From the NCBI RefSeq assembly GCF_018613695.1, contig NZ_JAGGPR010000003.1:620452-684451 (forward strand): DNA of 64,000 nt. Direction: 5' to 3'. The DNA is from Arthrobacter sp. ISL-95 (lineage in GTDB: Bacteria > Actinomycetota > Actinomycetes > Actinomycetales > Micrococcaceae). The notes under the pieces are model-generated. The model made no database searches. It worked only from the letters and a program-made list of their open reading frames with translations, and was not told where the DNA came from. Every line of letters starts with the position of its first letter. Positions within the stretch are counted from its first letter, which is position 1. The translations under genes and the position numbers were made by a program. Positions 8,091 through 17,133 of the stretch are shown here, one piece after another.

Positions 8091-8704
8091 TGCGCCAAGT
8101 CGAGCATTAGGACGTCGCGCCGGATCCAGTTGAGGACGGCATCCAAACCTTCGTCGGTTTTGAGGTTCGTGAAGCAGAACGGTTTGTTGCCGCGGAACTC
8201 CCTGGAATCCCTCTCCATGATGGCGAGGTCCGCTCCGACGTGAGGTGCGAGGTCGGTTTTGTTGATGATGAAGAGGTCGGATTTGATCATGCCTTGGCCG
8301 GCTTTGCGGGGGATTTTTTCGCCTTGGGCGACATCGATGATGTAGATGGAGAAGTCGACGAGTTCGGGGCTGAAGGTGGCAGAGAGGTTGTCTCCTCCGG
8401 ATTCGACAAAGATGACTTGGAGGTCGGGGTGCCTGGTTTTGAGTTCTTCAATGGCCGCGGTGTTCATGGAGGTGTCTTCGCGGATGGCGGTGTGGGGGCA
8501 GCCGCCGGTTTCGACGCCGATGATGCGGTTTTCGGGGAGGATGCCGTTGGCGGCGAGGATTTTTGCGTCTTCGATCGTGTAGATGTCGTTGGTGATGGCG
8601 GCCATGGAGATGCTTCCGCTCATGTGCCGGGTGATGCGTTCCACGAGTTGGGTTTTGCCTGCTCCGACGGGTCCGCCGATGCCGATTTTGATGGGTTCTG
8701 TCAT
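8087..8704 (-). CDS. ureG: Urease accessory GTPase UreG
   Basis: 205 residues from the ATG at 8704, preceded by AAAGGACAG; an ATG six codons upstream lacks a well-placed site. UreG is the SIMIBI-class GTPase that powers nickel delivery to urease. The P-loop GGPVGAGKT is near residue 10, followed by the metal-binding Cys-Pro-His of [19 protein letters not shown], and the guanine-specificity NKTD. It is translationally coupled to ureD downstream. Confidence 0.96.
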   Translation of the reverse strand: MTEPIKIGIGGPVGAGKTQLVERITRHMSGSISMAAITNDIYTIEDAKILAANGILPENRIIGVETGGCPHTAIREDTSMNTAAIEELKTRHPDLQVIFVESGGDNLSATFSPELVDFSIYIIDVAQGEKIPRKAGQGMIKSDLFIINKTDLAPHVGADLAIMERDSREFRGNKPFCFTNLKTDEGLDAVLNWIRRDVLMLDLAQ

Positions 8705-8725
8705 GTTTTCTGTCCTTTGCACTAG

Positions 8726-9397
8726 CTAGCTCATGAACATGCGGGCGCGTTGCCGTTCGTGCCGCATTTGTGAAATCTCGAGGCCTGGGCTGACGGCCCC
8801 GAAGTCGTCCCAGCACAGCTGTGCTACATCGTCGACGGCGGCAGCAACGGCGTCGTGTGCTTGCCGAAGTACCCGCTGCCCGGCATTCTGCCCGAGCGGA
8901 ATGGCCCGCACGGCGTTCTGGGTCAGCGAAGTCAGGGTGGCGAATAGATACGCAGAGAGCGCCGCCTCAAAAGGAACGCCTAATGACCGCGCGATCACCC
9001 CAAAAGCCAAAGGCTGATGCCCCCCAGCCAACCCCGCACGAACAAGCCCCCGATAGGCCTCCAACTCCGCCGACGGAAACACTTCCCCGCCGATCTCCAA
9101 CAACCGCCCACCCATTTTGAGTGAAGCCTCCCGAACCTCCCGAGCCAACAACTGCGCAGAAAGAACAGAGTCCAAAAACCCCAATTCCACCCCCTCGTAA
9201 AGAAAGCGAACGGCCAACCCATCCGAATAGGTCAGTTGCTGGGCAATGAAGGCATGAAGCCAACTGCCGAAAGACCCCTCATCACCCACAAGCTCACGCT
9301 CGATGTAGCTCTCAAACCCCAAAGAATGAGCAAACGCCCCCGTAGGCAACGCAGAGTCGGTCAACTGTTGAAGAGCAAGCTGATATTCGGCGCTCAA
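8726..9397 (-). CDS. ureF: Urease accessory protein UreF
   Basis: UreF acts as a GTPase-activating partner of UreG in the pre-activation complex. The landmark LTDSALPTGAFAHSLGFE is near the N-terminus and the C-terminus (EISQMRHERQRARMFMS) is typical. A TTG at 9397 gives 223 residues, the usual family size. An in-frame ATG at 9481 would add 28 Pro/Arg-rich residues that run through a large inverted repeat and look unlike UreF, but neither start has a clear ribosome binding site. The start is therefore uncertain. Confidence 0.9.
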   Translation of the reverse strand: MSAEYQLALQQLTDSALPTGAFAHSLGFESYIERELVGDEGSFGSWLHAFIAQQLTYSDGLAVRFLYEGVELGFLDSVLSAQLLAREVREASLKMGGRLLEIGGEVFPSAELEAYRGLVRAGLAGGHQPLAFGVIARSLGVPFEAALSAYLFATLTSLTQNAVRAIPLGQNAGQRVLRQAHDAVAAAVDDVAQLCWDDFGAVSPGLEISQMRHERQRARMFMS

Positions 9398-9436
9398 AGC
9401 GCACTGCCGGAGGTGAGGACTGCGCGTTGGTGCGGA

Positions 9437-9496
9437 GCTGGGAAGGGGGCCGCGGCGTGGCGGGCATCGCGGAGCGGGCACGGCCCCCTTCCCAGC
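9437..9496. repeat. Inverted repeat in the ureE-ureF junction
   Basis: Perfect 16-bp arms GCTGGGAAGGGGGCCG (9437-9452) and CGGCCCCCTTCCCAGC (9481-9496) around a 28-nt GC-rich loop. In the operon mRNA it would form a strong hairpin between ureE and the ureF coding start. It could tune UreF translation or mRNA decay (inference). Confidence 0.6.
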
Positions 9497-9538
9497 GGAG
9501 CGCGAGCGCGCGCACCCAACCTGACGCGCAGCACAGCT

Positions 9539-10012
9539 TCAGTGCGAATGCCCGGCATGGCGGAATGGCACCGGCATGACCCGCTCTTGCCTGTCGTAGG
9601 GGACGCCGACGCTCTTCAGATAATCTTCGACCGTGTGGTCATACTGACAAACCATGACGTCGGCCCCGTATTCAGATGATGCGTCAAAGAATTGTGCCTG
9701 CAAATGCCGGTTGCCGAGCGAATGTGCCACGACCCCCATTTCGTGGATGGTTCGCGGCCCTATCACCAGGACGTCGGTGGGGAGCACGGAGATGATGATG
9801 ACGTTGTGGTCGTCAACGGCCAGGATGTCGCCGTCGCGGAGGTCGCCGGTTCCGGTGGGGAGGCGGATGCCGAGTTCTTTGCCGTGGTCGGTGGTGACGC
9901 GTTGGATGCGTTTGACGAGCATTGCGCTGGGCAGGACTACTTTTTCCTTGTGGCGGCCGGCATAGTCGTTGGGTTGTTCGTGGAGGTTGCCCAGGATTTT
10001 TTCGATGATCAC
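9539..10012 (-). CDS. ureE: Urease accessory protein UreE (nickel metallochaperone)
   Basis: 157 residues. UreE binds nickel and hands it to UreG. The C-terminal domain carries the conserved LGNRHLQAQF with the interface His, and DHTVEDYLKSVGV. The C-terminus ends HAGHSH, a short His cluster in place of the long His-rich tail of Klebsiella UreE, so metal storage capacity is likely modest. It lies 8 bp after ureC on the same strand. Confidence 0.94.
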   Translation of the reverse strand: MIIEKILGNLHEQPNDYAGRHKEKVVLPSAMLVKRIQRVTTDHGKELGIRLPTGTGDLRDGDILAVDDHNVIIISVLPTDVLVIGPRTIHEMGVVAHSLGNRHLQAQFFDASSEYGADVMVCQYDHTVEDYLKSVGVPYDRQERVMPVPFRHAGHSH

Positions 10013-10020
10013 AGTGGCTC

Positions 10021-11751
10021 CTAGAAGAGGAAGTAGCGCTGGGCCATGGGCAGCACGTCGGAGGGCTGGGAGGTGACTTCAACGCCGTCGACCGTAACCT
10101 TGTAGCTTTCGGGGTCGACGGCGATGTCCGGGGTTTCGCCGTTGTATTTGAGGTCCGCTTTGGTGAGGTTGCGGATGCCGCTGACGGGTTTGATGATGCG
10201 TTCGAGGCCGAGTTCGGCGGGCACTCCGGCGTCGATGGCTGCTTTGGACAGGAACGTGATGGACGTTTGCTGCAGTGCTTTGCCGTACGTGGCGAACATG
10301 GGCCGCATGGTGCGTGGTTGCGGTGTGGGGATGGAAGCGTTGGCGTCTCCCATGAGGGCGTAGGCGATCTGGCCGCCTTTGATGACGAGCTCGGGTTTTA
10401 CGCCGAAGAACGCGGGGTCCCAGAGCACGAGGTCCGCGAATTTGCCTTCCTCCACGGAGCCGATGACGTTGGCCATGCCTTGGGCTATGGCGGCGTTGAT
10501 GGTGTATTTGGCGACGTAGCGTTTGAGCCGGAAATTGTCGGATTCTGCGGATCCGTGCGTGGCGCCGGAGGGATCGTGGAGGACACCGCGTTGCCGTTTC
10601 ATGGCGTCGGCAACCTGCCAGGTGCGGGTGACTACTTCGCCCACGCGGCCCATGGCTTGGGAGTCGGAGGAGGTGATGGCGAAGATGCCGAGGTCGTGCA
10701 GGACGTCTTCGGCTGCGATGGTTTCGGCACGGATGCGCGAGTCTGCGAAGGCCACGTCTTCCGGGATGTCCGGGTTGAGATGGTGGCAGACCATGAGCAT
10801 GTCCAGGTGCTCTTCGATGGTGTTCTTGGTGTAGGGCAGCGTGGGGTTGGTGGAGGCCGGAAGCACGTTGGGCAGCCCCGCGATCTTGATGATGTCCGGG
10901 GCGTGGCCACCGCCTGCGCCTTCGGTGTGGAAGGTGTGAATCACGCGCCCGTCGATCGCCCGAATGGTGTCTTCAACAAAGCCGCACTCGTTGAGGGTGT
11001 CGGTGTGAATGGCCACTTGGACGTCGTATTCGTCGGCAACCCGCAGGGACATGTCGATGGACGAGGTTGTGGAGCCCCAGTCCTCATGGACTTTGAGTCC
11101 GACGGCACCGGCGCGGATCTGCTCGGCGAGGGGCTCGACGGCGGATGCGTGGCCTTTCCCGAACAGGCCGATGTTAACGGGGAGCCCTTCGGCAGCCTGC
11201 AGCATCCGGGAGATGTGCCAGGCGCCGGGTGTGACGGTGGTGGCTTTGGTTCCTTCGGCCGGGCCCGTGCCGCCGCCCACCATGGTGGTGATGCCGTTGC
11301 ACAGGGCCGCGGGGACCTGTTCCGGGGAGATGAAGTGGATGTGGGTATCGACGCCACCGGCGGTGAGAATTTTGCGTTCACCGGCAATGATTTCCGTGCT
11401 GGCGCCGATCACGATGTCCACGCCGTCGGTGATCTGCGGGTTGCCTGCCCTGCCGATCTTGAAGATGTGGCCATCCTTTAAGGCAATGTCAGCCTTGTAG
11501 ATGCCACTGTAGTCGAGCACAATCGCGTTGGTGATCACGGTGTCCGGGATGTCTTCCGAACGAGTAAGTTGGCCGTTCTGGCCCATGCCGTCGCGGATCA
11601 CTTTGCCGCCGCCGAACACCACTTCTTCGCCGTAGACCGTGTAGTCCTTCTCGATTTCGAGGAACAGCTCGGTGTCTGCCAGGCGGATGGCGTCACCGGT
11701 GGTGGGGCCGTACAGTTCGGAGTACTGCTTGCGGGGAATTTCGAAGCTCAC
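10021..11751 (-). CDS. ureC: Urease subunit alpha (catalytic)
   Basis: 576 residues; hydrolyses urea to ammonia and carbamate at a dinuclear nickel site. All active-site residues are visible: H137 and H139 (VDTHIHF), carbamylated K220 ([13 protein letters not shown]), H222, H249 (AIHTDTLNE), H275 ([12 protein letters not shown]), C322-H323 on the mobile flap (MVCHHLNP) and D363 (SSDSQAMG). Length matches bacterial UreC (about 567-575). Its ATG overlaps the ureB stop. The enzyme is cytoplasmic and gives the organism access to urea nitrogen. Confidence 0.98.
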   Translation of the reverse strand: MSFEIPRKQYSELYGPTTGDAIRLADTELFLEIEKDYTVYGEEVVFGGGKVIRDGMGQNGQLTRSEDIPDTVITNAIVLDYSGIYKADIALKDGHIFKIGRAGNPQITDGVDIVIGASTEIIAGERKILTAGGVDTHIHFISPEQVPAALCNGITTMVGGGTGPAEGTKATTVTPGAWHISRMLQAAEGLPVNIGLFGKGHASAVEPLAEQIRAGAVGLKVHEDWGSTTSSIDMSLRVADEYDVQVAIHTDTLNECGFVEDTIRAIDGRVIHTFHTEGAGGGHAPDIIKIAGLPNVLPASTNPTLPYTKNTIEEHLDMLMVCHHLNPDIPEDVAFADSRIRAETIAAEDVLHDLGIFAITSSDSQAMGRVGEVVTRTWQVADAMKRQRGVLHDPSGATHGSAESDNFRLKRYVAKYTINAAIAQGMANVIGSVEEGKFADLVLWDPAFFGVKPELVIKGGQIAYALMGDANASIPTPQPRTMRPMFATYGKALQQTSITFLSKAAIDAGVPAELGLERIIKPVSGIRNLTKADLKYNGETPDIAVDPESYKVTVDGVEVTSQPSDVLPMAQRYFLF

Positions 11752-12101
11752 TTGACGTCTCCTTCCGAAGCAGACCCGCTGAGGTGAGTGCCGCCGTCGA
11801 GCGTTCCATTGACAGCGTTACTGAGCCCGAAAACTTCACGCGCGCCGGCAATTTCGATCAACTGGACGGTTCTCCGGTCGCCTGGCTCGAAGCGCGCGGC
11901 CGTGCCGGCGGGGATGTCCAGGCGTCGGCCGTAGGCGGCTTCCCGGTCGAATTCCAAGGCACTGTTGGCCTCGGCAAAATGATAGTGCGAACCGATCTGC
12001 ACGGGCCGGTCGCCGCGGTTCACCACCTCGACGGCGGTTGCCTCACGGCCGCTGTTGCACGCGATGGATCCGGGCTGGAGCCTGTATTCACCGGGGATCA
12101 T
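11748..12101 (-). CDS. ureB: Urease subunit beta
   Basis: 117 residues; a small structural subunit of the (UreABC)3 urease complex. It begins [21 protein letters not shown] and contains [15 protein letters not shown], both diagnostic of UreB. It lies 8 bp after ureA and overlaps ureC by 4 nt. The last 15 residues are variable, as in other members. Confidence 0.96.
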   Translation of the reverse strand: MIPGEYRLQPGSIACNSGREATAVEVVNRGDRPVQIGSHYHFAEANSALEFDREAAYGRRLDIPAGTAARFEPGDRRTVQLIEIAGAREVFGLSNAVNGTLDGGTHLSGSASEGDVK

Positions 12102-12109
12102 GGGAGCTC

Positions 12110-12412
12110 CTAGCGGATGGGGTTGTGGACGGTGACGAGCTTGGTGCCGTCAGGGAAAGTGGCTTCGATCTGGACGTCGTGGATCATCTCCGGCACGCCT
12201 TCCATCACGTCTTCGCGGCGGAGCAGGGTGGTTCCGTAGCTCATGAGTTGGGCCACTGTCCTACCGTCGCGGGCACCTTCAATGAGCTCGTAACTGATGA
12301 TCGCCACGGCTTCGGGGTAGTTCAGTTTGAGCCCCCGCCCTTGACGGCGCCGTGCGAGGTCGGCGGCCACCACGATCATGAGTTTCTCCTGCTCACGGGG
12401 CAAAAGATGCAT
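12110..12412 (-). CDS. ureA: Urease subunit gamma
   Basis: 100 residues, the exact family size, starting [23 protein letters not shown] in conserved form and ending HNPIR. The ATG at 12412 is preceded by AAGGAG at ideal distance; a longer start at 12436 is not needed. It is the first gene of the operon ureA-B-C-E-F-G-D-nickel permease, all on the minus strand with overlaps or gaps under 25 bp except ureE-ureF. Confidence 0.96.
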   Translation of the reverse strand: MHLLPREQEKLMIVVAADLARRRQGRGLKLNYPEAVAIISYELIEGARDGRTVAQLMSYGTTLLRREDVMEGVPEMIHDVQIEATFPDGTKLVTVHNPIR

Positions 12413-12533
12413 GGTTACTCCTTGGACGCCGTGCACTTGGATAGATTGTGTTCAGCGTAAGGAGCGGAAGTTTCGGCTACGTTTCCAAATCGTCTCAGTC
12501 GGGGGTCGGTTTCTCAGGAATTGACCTCAACCA

Positions 12534-12553
12534 TTGTTGAGGTTCTAGCATCA
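12534..12553. promoter_or_regulatory. Dyad in the ureA / flavin reductase divergent region
   Basis: Perfect 8-bp arms ACCTCAAC and GTTGAGGT separated by CATT, lying 57 bp upstream of the flavin reductase ATG and about 120 bp upstream of ureA. It may be an operator for one or both divergent promoters. No regulator gene is adjacent, so the binding protein is unknown. Confidence 0.4.
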
Positions 12554-12609
12554 GTGAGGTGTGCGCCCGCAAAGCCGCCGTCCCTGACCAGCCCCATGAA
12601 AGTGCATTA

Positions 12610-13137
12610 ATGACCCACCCCAAGCCCGTGCCATCCGAACCAGTCGGTGAACTTTTCAGGGCCGCATTTCGCGCTCATCCGGCAGGAGTCTCGATTATCA
12701 CCGCAGTGGGGCCGGACGGAGCAGTAGGACTGACGGCGTCCTCGGTGGCATCGGTGGCAGTGGATCCACCCACGCTCGCGTTTTCTGTCACCAGCGGCCG
12801 CTCGGCTTCACACATCGCTGCCGCGCAAACAATCGTGGTCCACCTGGTCGGCGCTGACCAGCTGGATCTTGCGCGGACCTTCGCGGACCCATCAGCCCCG
12901 CGCTTCACGGACTCCATGGAGTGGGAGGTACTGCCCACGGGAGAGCCCCTGCTCAGGGATGCCGTCTGGGCGTTGCGGTGCGAAGTCGTCCACCGGGCAC
13001 CGCTGGGCGGCTCTGTGTTGCTGGCAGCAAGGGTTCTGGAGGTCAGGTCTAATCCGGCCGGTTCGGCTCCGCTGGTCTACCACGATCGGGAGTTCCACAC
13101 GCTGCTTGAAGGCGTGCCGGCGCTGAGCGGCCGGTAG
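12610..13137 (+). CDS. Flavin reductase family protein (FMN-binding split barrel)
   Basis: 175 residues from the ATG at 12610; a GTG 17 codons upstream is a possible alternative. The family signature is present: FRAAFRAHPAGVSIITA, then GLTASSVASVAVDPPTLAFSV, which binds flavin, and the C-terminal LVYHDREFHTL. Such proteins use NAD(P)H to reduce FMN or FAD for partner monooxygenases. No monooxygenase lies alongside, so the partner is unknown. It is transcribed divergently from the urease operon. Confidence 0.88.
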   Translation: MTHPKPVPSEPVGELFRAAFRAHPAGVSIITAVGPDGAVGLTASSVASVAVDPPTLAFSVTSGRSASHIAAAQTIVVHLVGADQLDLARTFADPSAPRFTDSMEWEVLPTGEPLLRDAVWALRCEVVHRAPLGGSVLLAARVLEVRSNPAGSAPLVYHDREFHTLLEGVPALSGR

Positions 13138-13189
13138 AAGACTGCCGCTGCATGACCGCGGGCCTGTGTGCAGACGTCCCGCGCCTGTA

Positions 13190-13768
13190 CTAGCTCGTTT
13201 GGGCCCGGACTGTCGATCGGGCCACTTCCCGGCCGAGGGGTATGGGATCCACGGGGCTGCCACGTAACAGGCTGGCAAGGGTTCCGTTGTAGATGAGCAA
13301 AATCGCAGCAGCCAGTTTGCCCGCTCCCGCGCCGACTATCTGACCGGAGAGGTGCAGGAGCCGATCGTTGAGCAGGGCAGTGTCTGCCTTGATGAGGTCG
13401 GCCGCGGAGTGACTTGGACTGTTGATTTCGACGGCGGCGGACAGGAAAGCACACCAACGGGCACTGTGCTGATTGTCGCGGTAGAGCGTCAGCGCGTCAA
13501 AAAGCGCCAACAACCGGTCCTCATCCGATTCCGCGGCGGCAATCGCCGCATCCCAATACACCTGCCATGTCTCCAGACGTCGTTCAAGACTTGCCCGAAG
13601 CAGCCCATCCTTGCTTCCAAACTTGGCGTAGAGGGTAGCAACGGAGACTTCGGCTCGGACCAGGACGTCATCAACCCCGGTATGAGTAATGCCGTTCAGG
13701 GAGAAAAGCTCGTCCGCTGCGTCCAGGAGCCGATCCCTTGCCGATCGTTTTCCGGATTGCGTTTCCAT
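13190..13768 (-). CDS. TetR/AcrR family transcriptional regulator
   Basis: 192 residues from the ATG at 13768 (a GTG two codons earlier is possible). The N-terminal helix-turn-helix runs from about residue 8 to 50 (RDRLLDAADELFSLNGI, then VLVRAEVSVATLYAKFGSKDGLL). The rest is a helical ligand domain. It is divergent from an MFS exporter gene with a 55-bp shared promoter containing a dyad, the classic arrangement for a ligand-relieved repressor of the exporter. Ligand unknown. Confidence 0.9.
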   Translation of the reverse strand: METQSGKRSARDRLLDAADELFSLNGITHTGVDDVLVRAEVSVATLYAKFGSKDGLLRASLERRLETWQVYWDAAIAAAESDEDRLLALFDALTLYRDNQHSARWCAFLSAAVEINSPSHSAADLIKADTALLNDRLLHLSGQIVGAGAGKLAAAILLIYNGTLASLLRGSPVDPIPLGREVARSTVRAQTS

Positions 13769-13780
13769 AGCCACAACTAT

Positions 13781-13811
13781 AACGTCTGTTCTACTATAAC
13801 AGTCGTTCTAC
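13781..13811. promoter_or_regulatory. Putative TetR operator between the regulator and MFS genes
   Basis: Near-perfect inverted repeat AACGTCTGTT (13781-13790) and AACAGTCGTT (13798-13807), one mismatch in 10 bp, overlapping a direct repeat of GTTCTAC (13788-13794 and 13805-13811). It lies between two divergent starts only 55 bp apart, so binding would occlude both promoters. Confidence 0.5.
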
Positions 13812-13823
13812 ATTGGAGGAGAG

Positions 13824-15002
13824 ATGCGCCCTCACGTTGGATTCGTTGTGGCAGCCACAGCTCTTATTGCAGCCACCTATGGCCTCAGCCGTTTTGGTTT
13901 TGGTCTATTCGTGCCCGCGATAGAGCGTTCAATCAGTCTGGGTCCCGCAATGACTGGTGCCATCTCCAGCGCAAGCTTCTTCTCATACTGCATCGCCGCG
14001 GCATGTGCGTACCGTTTGGCCAGGGCGCCACGCGTAACCGTCCTGCTCGCCGGAGTGCTGGCAACTCTCGGTAGTATCGGCGTGGCCTTATCGGGTTCCG
14101 CACTGGTTCTTGCCGTATGCATTCTTGTCGCAGGTGCAGGCGCGGGATTTGCTTCGCCCGGTTTGGTCGCCTTGATCCAACGGAATCTAGACCCTGCAGC
14201 CGAGTCTCGGGCGCAGGCAGTAGTTAACTCAGGGACCGGGTTTGGGGTTATATGTGCCGGCCCCCTAGCGCTGGTCCTCGCCGACCAGTGGCGCGTCGCA
14301 TGGTGGATTATTGCTGGCCTCAACGCGGCGGCAACCATTGCGGTACTCGGCAAAAGCAAACGAAGCCAACCAGAGTCGGCCTCAATAGAGCCAGGCACAT
14401 TTCGTTTGAGTAACCTGTTGCCGCTGCGTTGGGCTGCTGCCGCTGCCCTGCTCGCCGGCGTGGCCAGCGCAGCGGTGTGGACCTTCAGTAAATCGATCGT
14501 CACCGCCGAAGGCCGGATTAGCGATGCCGAAGCGACCATTTTCTGGGTCTGCCTTGGTTCGGCCGGGATAGCAGGAGCATTCTCGGGCGACTTGGTCACG
14601 AGGCTCGGGTTGCGGACCAGCGGGACTACCACCGCAGCACTCATGGGGCTTTCCACGCTGCTTGTAGGGCTATGGCCTTCCAGCCTTGTTGCCGTCTATG
14701 CCGGCGGCGCCCTGTTCGGTGCCAGCTACGTTGCCTTCAGCGGTATCCTCATCGCCTGGGTCATTTCCGTGCTCCCCGAACATGCCGCAGCCGGTACCGC
14801 CGCCCTTTTCATCACCCTGGCCCTTGGACAAGCCACCGGATCACTGCTCATGGGTGTTCTCTTGGGGGCTACAAGTCCGGCGGCTGCGTTCGCCATAGCC
14901 GCTGGCATTGCTTTCTCCAGTTTCATCCCGCTGGCTAGTTGTTCCGGCCCCGGGCCGCAACGGTCCACTGCTCCACCACTTTCCCGGCACGAACAACGGT
15001 GA
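13824..15002 (+). CDS. MFS transporter, YbfB/YjiJ-like
   Basis: 392-residue protein with about 12 hydrophobic segments and the N-terminal pattern TYGLSRFGFGLFVPAIE of the YbfB/YjiJ group of major facilitator permeases. The ATG is preceded by GGAGGAGAG. Gene order with the divergent TetR gene suggests an exporter induced by its substrate (inference). The last 68 bp overlap the 3' end of the convergent PLP enzyme gene, and the C-terminal 20 residues (Ser/Pro/Arg-rich) come from that overlap. Confidence 0.87.
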   Translation: MRPHVGFVVAATALIAATYGLSRFGFGLFVPAIERSISLGPAMTGAISSASFFSYCIAAACAYRLARAPRVTVLLAGVLATLGSIGVALSGSALVLAVCILVAGAGAGFASPGLVALIQRNLDPAAESRAQAVVNSGTGFGVICAGPLALVLADQWRVAWWIIAGLNAAATIAVLGKSKRSQPESASIEPGTFRLSNLLPLRWAAAAALLAGVASAAVWTFSKSIVTAEGRISDAEATIFWVCLGSAGIAGAFSGDLVTRLGLRTSGTTTAALMGLSTLLVGLWPSSLVAVYAGGALFGASYVAFSGILIAWVISVLPEHAAAGTAALFITLALGQATGSLLMGVLLGATSPAAAFAIAAGIAFSSFIPLASCSGPGPQRSTAPPLSRHEQR

Positions 15003-16035
15003 CCTCATCCACCAGGTTCATCGTCAGGCATACATGGTTGGGGATGACTCGGAGCCGCGTACCCAAGGGCGGCAGTTCCGAGGATTCCGGCCACACAACA
15101 GTGGCGTGGTGCTCGGACAGCGCAGTCACCTTGGCTTCGGGGTACTCAGGAAGCCGTCCGTATCCGGTGGCCCAGTCCGGGCGGTCGCTGCCCAGGATCT
15201 TGCTGCCGGCGTCCACCACAACCCGGCGCACGTTCCCGCCGCGGGATTCGTGCCTGCTGACCACGGTGGCCGCGACCGTCAGCGCGATGTCATCCCACGT
15301 GCACCGCTCGAGTTCCAGTTGCTGGGCATCACCGAACACGTATACGCCGGGGCGCAGTTCGGTTGCCAAAGACTTACCGGAGAGCAGGGCCGTGGGCGTT
15401 GATCCCCCGCTGATGGTCTTCACGTCAAAACCCGCCTCGGTCAGCGCTGTCGCGGCCAGTCCCAGTGCCTCGTTCTCGTTGCTCGCTGCTCCAGTGGGCA
15501 TTCCGGGCCTGTAGCTGTGCCCCGGGAACGTAAAGACTCCCGCCACCGTCAACCCGGCAGAGGCGGCAGCTCGCGCAACCTTCACCACCTCGTCCGGGAG
15601 AACGCCGCTGCGGTGATGGCCGCTGTCCACTTCAATCAGTACCTCAACGCTTCCGGCATCCGCGCCGAGTTGGCCGCCCATCGCCGTCGCACTTTCCACC
15701 GAATCCACACCGACGGCAAGGCGACACTGTGCTGCCAAGGCGCGAAGCCGTTCCGCGTGCGGCGCTTCAACCCAGAGCGGGTAGGCGATGAAGATGTCCC
15801 TCACGCCGTCCGCCGCGAAAACCTCGGCCTCGCCGATCGTAGCCACAGTGATGCCAACGGCTCCCGCGGCGAGTTGCTTGCGGGCAATTTCCAGCGTCTT
15901 GTGCGTCTTCACGTGCGGACGGAGCCCCAGCCCACGCCCGCGCATGCTCGCCGCCATCCGTCCGACGTTCCGGTCCAGGACATCGACGTCGATCATGACG
16001 GCAGGTGTGATAACTGCAGATGGGATCACGTTCAT
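14935..16035 (-). CDS. PLP-dependent D-threonine aldolase / D-serine dehydratase-like protein
   Basis: 366 residues with the alanine-racemase-type N-terminal barrel and a D-serine-dehydratase-like C-terminus. The PLP lysine is K43 in RPHVKTHKT. GHHRSGV and the glycine loop ISGGSTPT follow. The metal pair H334 and C336 lies in PNHVCLTMN, a hallmark of zinc- or manganese-dependent D-threonine aldolases and eukaryotic-type D-serine dehydratases. It lies 33 bp after the LacI-type gene on the same strand, so they are probably co-transcribed. The likely role is D-amino acid catabolism; which substrate cannot be told. Confidence 0.88.
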   Translation of the reverse strand: MNVIPSAVITPAVMIDVDVLDRNVGRMAASMRGRGLGLRPHVKTHKTLEIARKQLAAGAVGITVATIGEAEVFAADGVRDIFIAYPLWVEAPHAERLRALAAQCRLAVGVDSVESATAMGGQLGADAGSVEVLIEVDSGHHRSGVLPDEVVKVARAAASAGLTVAGVFTFPGHSYRPGMPTGAASNENEALGLAATALTEAGFDVKTISGGSTPTALLSGKSLATELRPGVYVFGDAQQLELERCTWDDIALTVAATVVSRHESRGGNVRRVVVDAGSKILGSDRPDWATGYGRLPEYPEAKVTALSEHHATVVWPESSELPPLGTRLRVIPNHVCLTMNLVDEVTVVRAGKVVEQWTVAARGRNN

Positions 16036-16068
16036 TCCTCAAATCCTATCGGCCGGGGCACTGACGCC

Positions 16069-17073
16069 CTACGGAGCTGACTGCCGGACTTTCATTGCGA
16101 ACGCCGCCTTGGGTTGCTGGACCGAATGCACGGCATCTTTGCTTTCAATCCTCTCGATCAGGAGTTCGACAGCACGCTCCGCAATTTCCGCCCGCCCGGG
16201 CGCCACGGTAGTCAACGACGGCGACGCGAACCGCGACTCGTCAAGGTCATCGAACCCAGCCACCGCTATCTCTTCCGGCACCTTCCGGCCGCGGAGCAGG
16301 AGCTCGTGCAGCGCCCCCAACGCCAGGGCATCGTTGAGCCCAAAAACAGCGTCGAATTCCACGCCGCTGTCCAGCAACCTCGCGGTGGCGTCAGCACCGC
16401 CGTCGCGCCTCCAGCCGCACGGGACCACCAGCTCCGGGTCATGCTCCACACCAGCGGCAGCGAGCGCAGCCCGGTATCCGCGGAGACGGAGGCCGTTGCT
16501 GCCGGCTTCGTCGCCGTCGTGCGCGCCCAAAACGGCTATACGACGGCGGCCACCGGCCAGCAGGTGAGCGGTAACGGCCGCGGCAGCCTCCTGGTTTTGG
16601 ATCAGGACCATGTCCAGGCGGGGGTCCTGCACGAATTCCCCCAAGAGGACCAGCGGTTTCTTGCCGGCAGCAGTGATGATCTGTTCGGCGTCCAGTGCCA
16701 GCGGGATGAAGAGGAGACCGTCGGTCAGGCTCCGGAACTGGCCCTGGAGCGCAGCTTTTTCATGCTCTGCCTCGTTGCCGGACTGTTCCACCAAAACACG
16801 GTAACCGCGAGCCCATGCGGCCTTCATAATGTCCGAGGCCAACTCGGCGTAGTACGGGATGGAGAGATCCGCCAGGACCAACCCGAGCATGCTGGTCTTC
16901 CCGGACCGGAGGCTGCGGGCCGTCAGGTTGGTTTCGTAGCCGAGCTCACTGATCGCGTCAAGGACGCGCTGCTTGGTGGCCGGCCGGATGAACTCGTAAT
17001 CGTTGATGACGTTGGAGACCGTCTTCAAGGACACTCCCGCGGCGCGTGCGACATCGTTCATGGTGACCCCCAT
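16069..17073 (-). CDS. LacI family transcriptional regulator
   Basis: 334 residues. The N-terminal helix-turn-helix at about 4-23 (MNDVARAAGVSLKTVSNVIN) and hinge helix (TNLTARSLRSGKTSMLGLV) are complete, and a periplasmic-binding-protein-like sensor domain follows (GLNDALALGAL, AVAGFDDLDESRF). It probably controls its own operon with the downstream D-threonine-aldolase-like gene. A weak dyad ACATC-GTTGCA-GATGT (17112-17127) lies upstream. The effector is unknown. Confidence 0.92.
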   Translation of the reverse strand: MGVTMNDVARAAGVSLKTVSNVINDYEFIRPATKQRVLDAISELGYETNLTARSLRSGKTSMLGLVLADLSIPYYAELASDIMKAAWARGYRVLVEQSGNEAEHEKAALQGQFRSLTDGLLFIPLALDAEQIITAAGKKPLVLLGEFVQDPRLDMVLIQNQEAAAAVTAHLLAGGRRRIAVLGAHDGDEAGSNGLRLRGYRAALAAAGVEHDPELVVPCGWRRDGGADATARLLDSGVEFDAVFGLNDALALGALHELLLRGRKVPEEIAVAGFDDLDESRFASPSLTTVAPGRAEIAERAVELLIERIESKDAVHSVQQPKAAFAMKVRQSAP

Positions 17074-17133
17074 GCGGCGGCTCCTTCTTTTGGTTCACTT
17101 CGGCTCGGTATACATCGTTGCAGATGTGCCGGC

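Noticed and set aside
10267..11481. Long plus-strand frame opposite ureC
   Set aside because: Gly/Asp/Val-rich shadow of the strong codon bias in ureC; no start site or family features.
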